From assembly GCF_000218685.1 (NCBI RefSeq), contig NW_006763310.1, positions 1 through 64,000 of the forward strand: 64,000 nt of DNA. Reading direction: 5' to 3'. The notes beneath the pieces were generated by a model that did not search any database, was not told the origin of the DNA, and saw only the letters and a list, made by a program, of their open reading frames with translations. This DNA comes from Serpula lacrymans var. lacrymans S7.9 (Eukaryota; Basidiomycota; Agaricomycetes; Boletales; Serpulaceae). The position numbers and the translations under genes were made by a program. Positions 61,491-64,000 of the stretch are shown piece after piece (the first letter of the stretch is position 1; every line of letters begins with the position of its first letter).

Positions 61491-62606
61491 GATATGTATC
61501 TGATGCAAAGCGTTGTTGGCCTGACTTTCCTGGAATGTAAGCTCCTGGCTTACTAGATGATGTAGGCCTTTGATTTTGCAAGTGCCTTTTCCTAAGTTAG
61601 AGGGTAACACCAATTTTCTCCTCTCAATAGGCTCATTATCGCCATTGAAGGAACCCAGGAGGTCAAACAGATTTATGTCTTCTGCATCATTGTCTTTATT
61701 GGAGTTTGGCCACCCTGGGACCTCCTCAAGAAACTCGGTGACATCATTATTGCCTTGATACCTTTCAACCTTGAGGTTGAAAGCATCTACATGGGAGAGC
61801 AGGTGTTGACACCTTTCCTCTAACTCCAGTCTTTCTGCAGTTGTGCCTTTTTTGTTGATTTGTTTTGCATACATTTGCAGCTGTATCCTGTTATGTAGAG
61901 TTAATCAGCATTCAAAAAAGCATATATTCCAGGGATCCTGGGGGCCCGGGGACTTTCTAAGTCTCTTCCAACTTCAGACCCACAGATAACCAAGCAGCAG
62001 TTCCTTGAGCCACTCCATTTCTTGTTTCCTGTTGTGATAAATGCAGCTGGATTTTTGCTTTTCTGGGTAAAGAGACTTCATATATATCCATGGCGTCTTC
62101 TTTATGCAGCCAGTTTTGCTGTGCCTTTTTTTTCAGGGCAATCCAGGCCTCTGCAATGGAATTGATGTTTTTGAATGCAAGCCTTGTTGAACCTAGGATG
62201 AGCAGCATCTCACCCAGCCAGGTCGTCAATGATGTGCACAATAATATTATGTCTAACATGGCCCGGCTGGCACACTCTGCCGGACTCCGCTGGCCCCGTC
62301 TATTGGACAAGAGCCGAACGTCTGAGGGAGCAGCATTGGGACAGCTACACCATTTAACGAGCAAATGATGTATGCCGGATCTGTCTACCAGAAGCATCAT
62401 TATGTTGCCATTGATGTTGGTGGAGCCAGTCTTTGTGGGCATGTCACCCATTGTGATTACTTCTTCATCTTCCCATAACTCTTCTTCCTCATCCTTTGAT
62501 GGGGCACCTGGAAAATTGTCCTGGGTACCGTCCCCCCAGTAATAACCCTCCGGCAAGTTGCCCTCTGCTAGACTGCAGTTGTCATCATATCCCAGGCATA
62601 GTTTCC

Positions 62607-62860
62607 TGGCATGGCCCAGATGAATTACCAAGCCAGCTCAATAAAGCCAAGAAGGTTCAAAATGTGTGCCCACCCATTGCTCAGCTCTATGAAATGGTAA
62701 CCTCTGGTGAGCATCCCTTCAGCATGACATGCAATACTCTGGTTTCCTCAAACATTCTGTGTATTGCCAAGTTCCTTCTCTCACTAAACAAAGGCTGCAA
62801 GTCTGTCCCGGGACTGCCCCTCTTCCTGTATGAGGACTTGCAGATACTCTGAACAATGAT
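62607..62860 (+). pseudogene. DUF6698-like gene, N-terminal fragment
   Basis: Reads 'GPDELPSQLNKAKKVQNVCP', 'PIAQLYEMVTSGEHPF' and 'NTLVSSNILCIAKFLLSLNK'; the first blocks match the minus-strand gene at 13920-13810 almost residue for residue. It points away from KDZ-2, with which it abuts or overlaps at 62607-62631. The DUF6698 signature blocks themselves are not visible here, so the assignment rests on the paralog. Confidence 0.5.
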
Positions 62861-63606
62861 CCAGCCATTGTCCCATGTAATTATGTTGTGACTAAACCAA
62901 TGTCAGACAAATAATGGTGGGTGTGCTTACCCAATAGACTTGCCTTCCTTGGAGGTATAAGCAATAGCTGAAGGACAGATGGTCAATGTCTTGAATGGGG
63001 AACATATCATGTTTATGATGAGTTTGATGGGGTGTTCACAAAGTTGATTGGGATATGCGGTCTTTCACACTTATTTGTTTTGTACACACACCTCTGCTTG
63101 TTTTGAACTCCTTCCAATCTACTTTTTGTAACACTGGAGCCAAATATTGGGAGGAGCTGCGGCCCATGCTAAATAGTTCTGCGGAGAAGAGATGATATTG
63201 TTAAACCAGACACCAGTTTGAAGATGCTCATACAAGATATTTATGATAGAAGGCAGTAATCAATATGGAGCCTATGCTTCTAATTTACGTTAGCTTCTAT
63301 GACACCTAGGCCTCACGAGGCTAATTAACTTGATGGACCTGGCACTAAATTTCCATATATGGAAGCAATATATCAGGGAAGGCATTAGCCAGGAGGTACC
63401 TGACATGTTCTGGGCCTTAGCCAAAGGCCCAGTATGGAGTTAAGGCAATGATATCATTGGTCAGATCTGACCGAAGGGCCGAATATTTGCTTGGAATGGA
63501 TGAATGTGGTATTCAATTGGCTGAAAATTTGCACTCAAACGGAAAAGATAGTTAGCGCTCATCTTCAAACACGCACCTCACTTTTTAACTCATACCACAT
63601 TTAATC
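62861..63606. other. No gene recognised
   Basis: No conserved frame seen. A palindromic pair 'GGCCTTAGCCAAAGGCC' sits at about 63413-63429. Confidence 0.45.
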
Positions 63607-64000
63607 ATGCCTGAAGTACAGTTTAATGACGCCCAAATTGAAATACTCAATGCACATTTGGAAGAGTTCTGGGGTGCAAATTTTCTACAATGGGGACGTG
63701 TACTTGATAATACCTGGGATGAAGTCAGGGAAATTTTGAGAGGACATGTACTAACCAACATCAAGGATTTAACTGACATCAAGCAGATATGATTACTCTT
63801 AATTGTCAAAGTATATCATCATGTTTACAATTAATATTGCAGTGGGTCAGGCATTGGTTGTACAACCATAGTGGTAACAAAGAGCCTGGGAACAAGGTTT
63901 CCAGGCATGGAAAGTATTTAAGTCTGAACCAAGTGCTCAACTTAGTGAAGAAGGAGGTGGAGAAGAGGATGTGGGACCTTTACGGAGTCAAGCCAAGGCA
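63607..64000 (+). CDS. 5' end of an unidentified gene, cut by the window edge
   Basis: ATG at 63607 starts 'MPEVQFNDAQIEILNAHLEE', 'FWGANFLQWGRVLDNTWDEV' and 'REILRGHVLTNIKDLT' (61 codons). After an apparent intron ending TTGCAG near 63841 comes 'WVRHWLYNHSGNK', resembling the helix-rich N-terminal domain with a W-x-x-N-H motif found in some basidiomycete transposon-associated proteins. I cannot name the family. The frame shifts soon after, so it may already be decayed. Confidence 0.45.

Larger units (their letters stand above)
58307..62631 (-). pseudogene. KDZ transposase (KDZ-2), CxC2 region and C-terminal half; interrupted twice
   Basis: Read on the minus strand from 62631: 'EGYYWGDGTQDNFPGAP', then 'GIHHLLVKWCSCPNAAPSDV' (C-x-C cysteine motif of the CxC2-like domain that accompanies KDZ). 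After loss of the DDE core come 'AQQNWLHKEDAMDIYEVSL', 'LEERCQHLLSHVDAFNLKVE' and 'LPSNLGKGTCKIKGLHHL' up to 61499. The frame resumes beyond the TIR element at 59371 ('KSFLFWTKVRK', 'ARHAIISLGCWAKILQKYQE') and beyond the solo LTR at 58755 ('NTALPWFWSMDLKGD', 'HWLRAKAMYNRWIEEDI'), ending 58307. The C-terminal blocks are in the correct order, so this was once one gene. It cannot be catalytic because the nuclease core is gone. Confidence 0.82.

Noticed and set aside
63413..63429. Palindrome GGCCTTAGCCAAAGGCC as a terminator or attachment site
   Set aside because: Isolated short inverted repeat with no T-run and no context; chance is likely.

Overview
This window is a transposon graveyard from a basidiomycete fungus, most likely an Agaricomycete. 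The evidence is the mixture of KDZ transposases with CxC2-type cysteine motifs, a fungal TET/JBP-like dioxygenase fragment, DUF6698-like fragments, PIF/Harbinger and Helitron pieces, chromodomain Ty3/gypsy and Ty1/copia LTR elements, and very short GT-AG introns of about 25-65 bp. I see no rRNA, tRNA, CRISPR or bacterial-type operon. Nearly everything is mobile DNA. One spliced membrane-protein gene (10090-11437) and one copia polyprotein (40089-44339) look intact. All similarity statements come from reading by eye, not from computed alignments.

Layout. 1-3051: minus-strand gypsy element (Gy-A) with gag, protease, the start of RT and its 5' LTR. 3114-7591: a two-gene PIF/Harbinger transposon (Myb/SANT-like ORF plus DDE transposase) interrupted by Helitron-helicase and gypsy-RT scraps. 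8173-8590: solo LTR. 10090-11437: the host-like 7-TM-type gene. 13200-15978: DUF6698-like gene and a damaged KDZ transposase (KDZ-1). 16380-22212: a scrambled nest of Helitron helicase, gypsy Gy-C inside a foldback element inside a second gypsy, with inverted pieces. 22637-28525: solo and fragmentary LTRs and a copia RT/RNase H remnant. 28544-30332: a 1.79-kb LTR (LTR-3). 30333-37125: a Ulp1-like protease gene and a second spliced but decayed gene, both invaded by solo LTRs. 37128-47347: degenerate gypsy Gy-B whose gag is split by a young, complete copia element (39740-45804). 49861-52418: LTR-1 remnant cut by a second LTR-3, itself cut by solo LTR-4. 52445-58017: TET/JBP-like gene split by a second copia element. 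58307-62631: KDZ-2, split by a solo LTR and a 2.1-kb long-TIR element. 62607-62860: DUF6698-like fragment. 63607 onward: start of an unidentified gene running off the edge.

How it fits together. The most interesting module is the right-hand end: a KDZ transposase with its CxC2 motif, a convergent TET/JBP-type 2-oxoglutarate/Fe(II) dioxygenase and an abutting DUF6698-like gene. Fungal TET/JBP genes are known to be linked to KDZ transposons; here the unit is decayed, and successive insertions can be ordered because their target-site duplications (TSDs) remain readable. The LTR insertions show precise 5-bp TSDs (GGAAA, GAACA, CACTG, GTTTT, TTAAT), which supports many of the boundaries given below.
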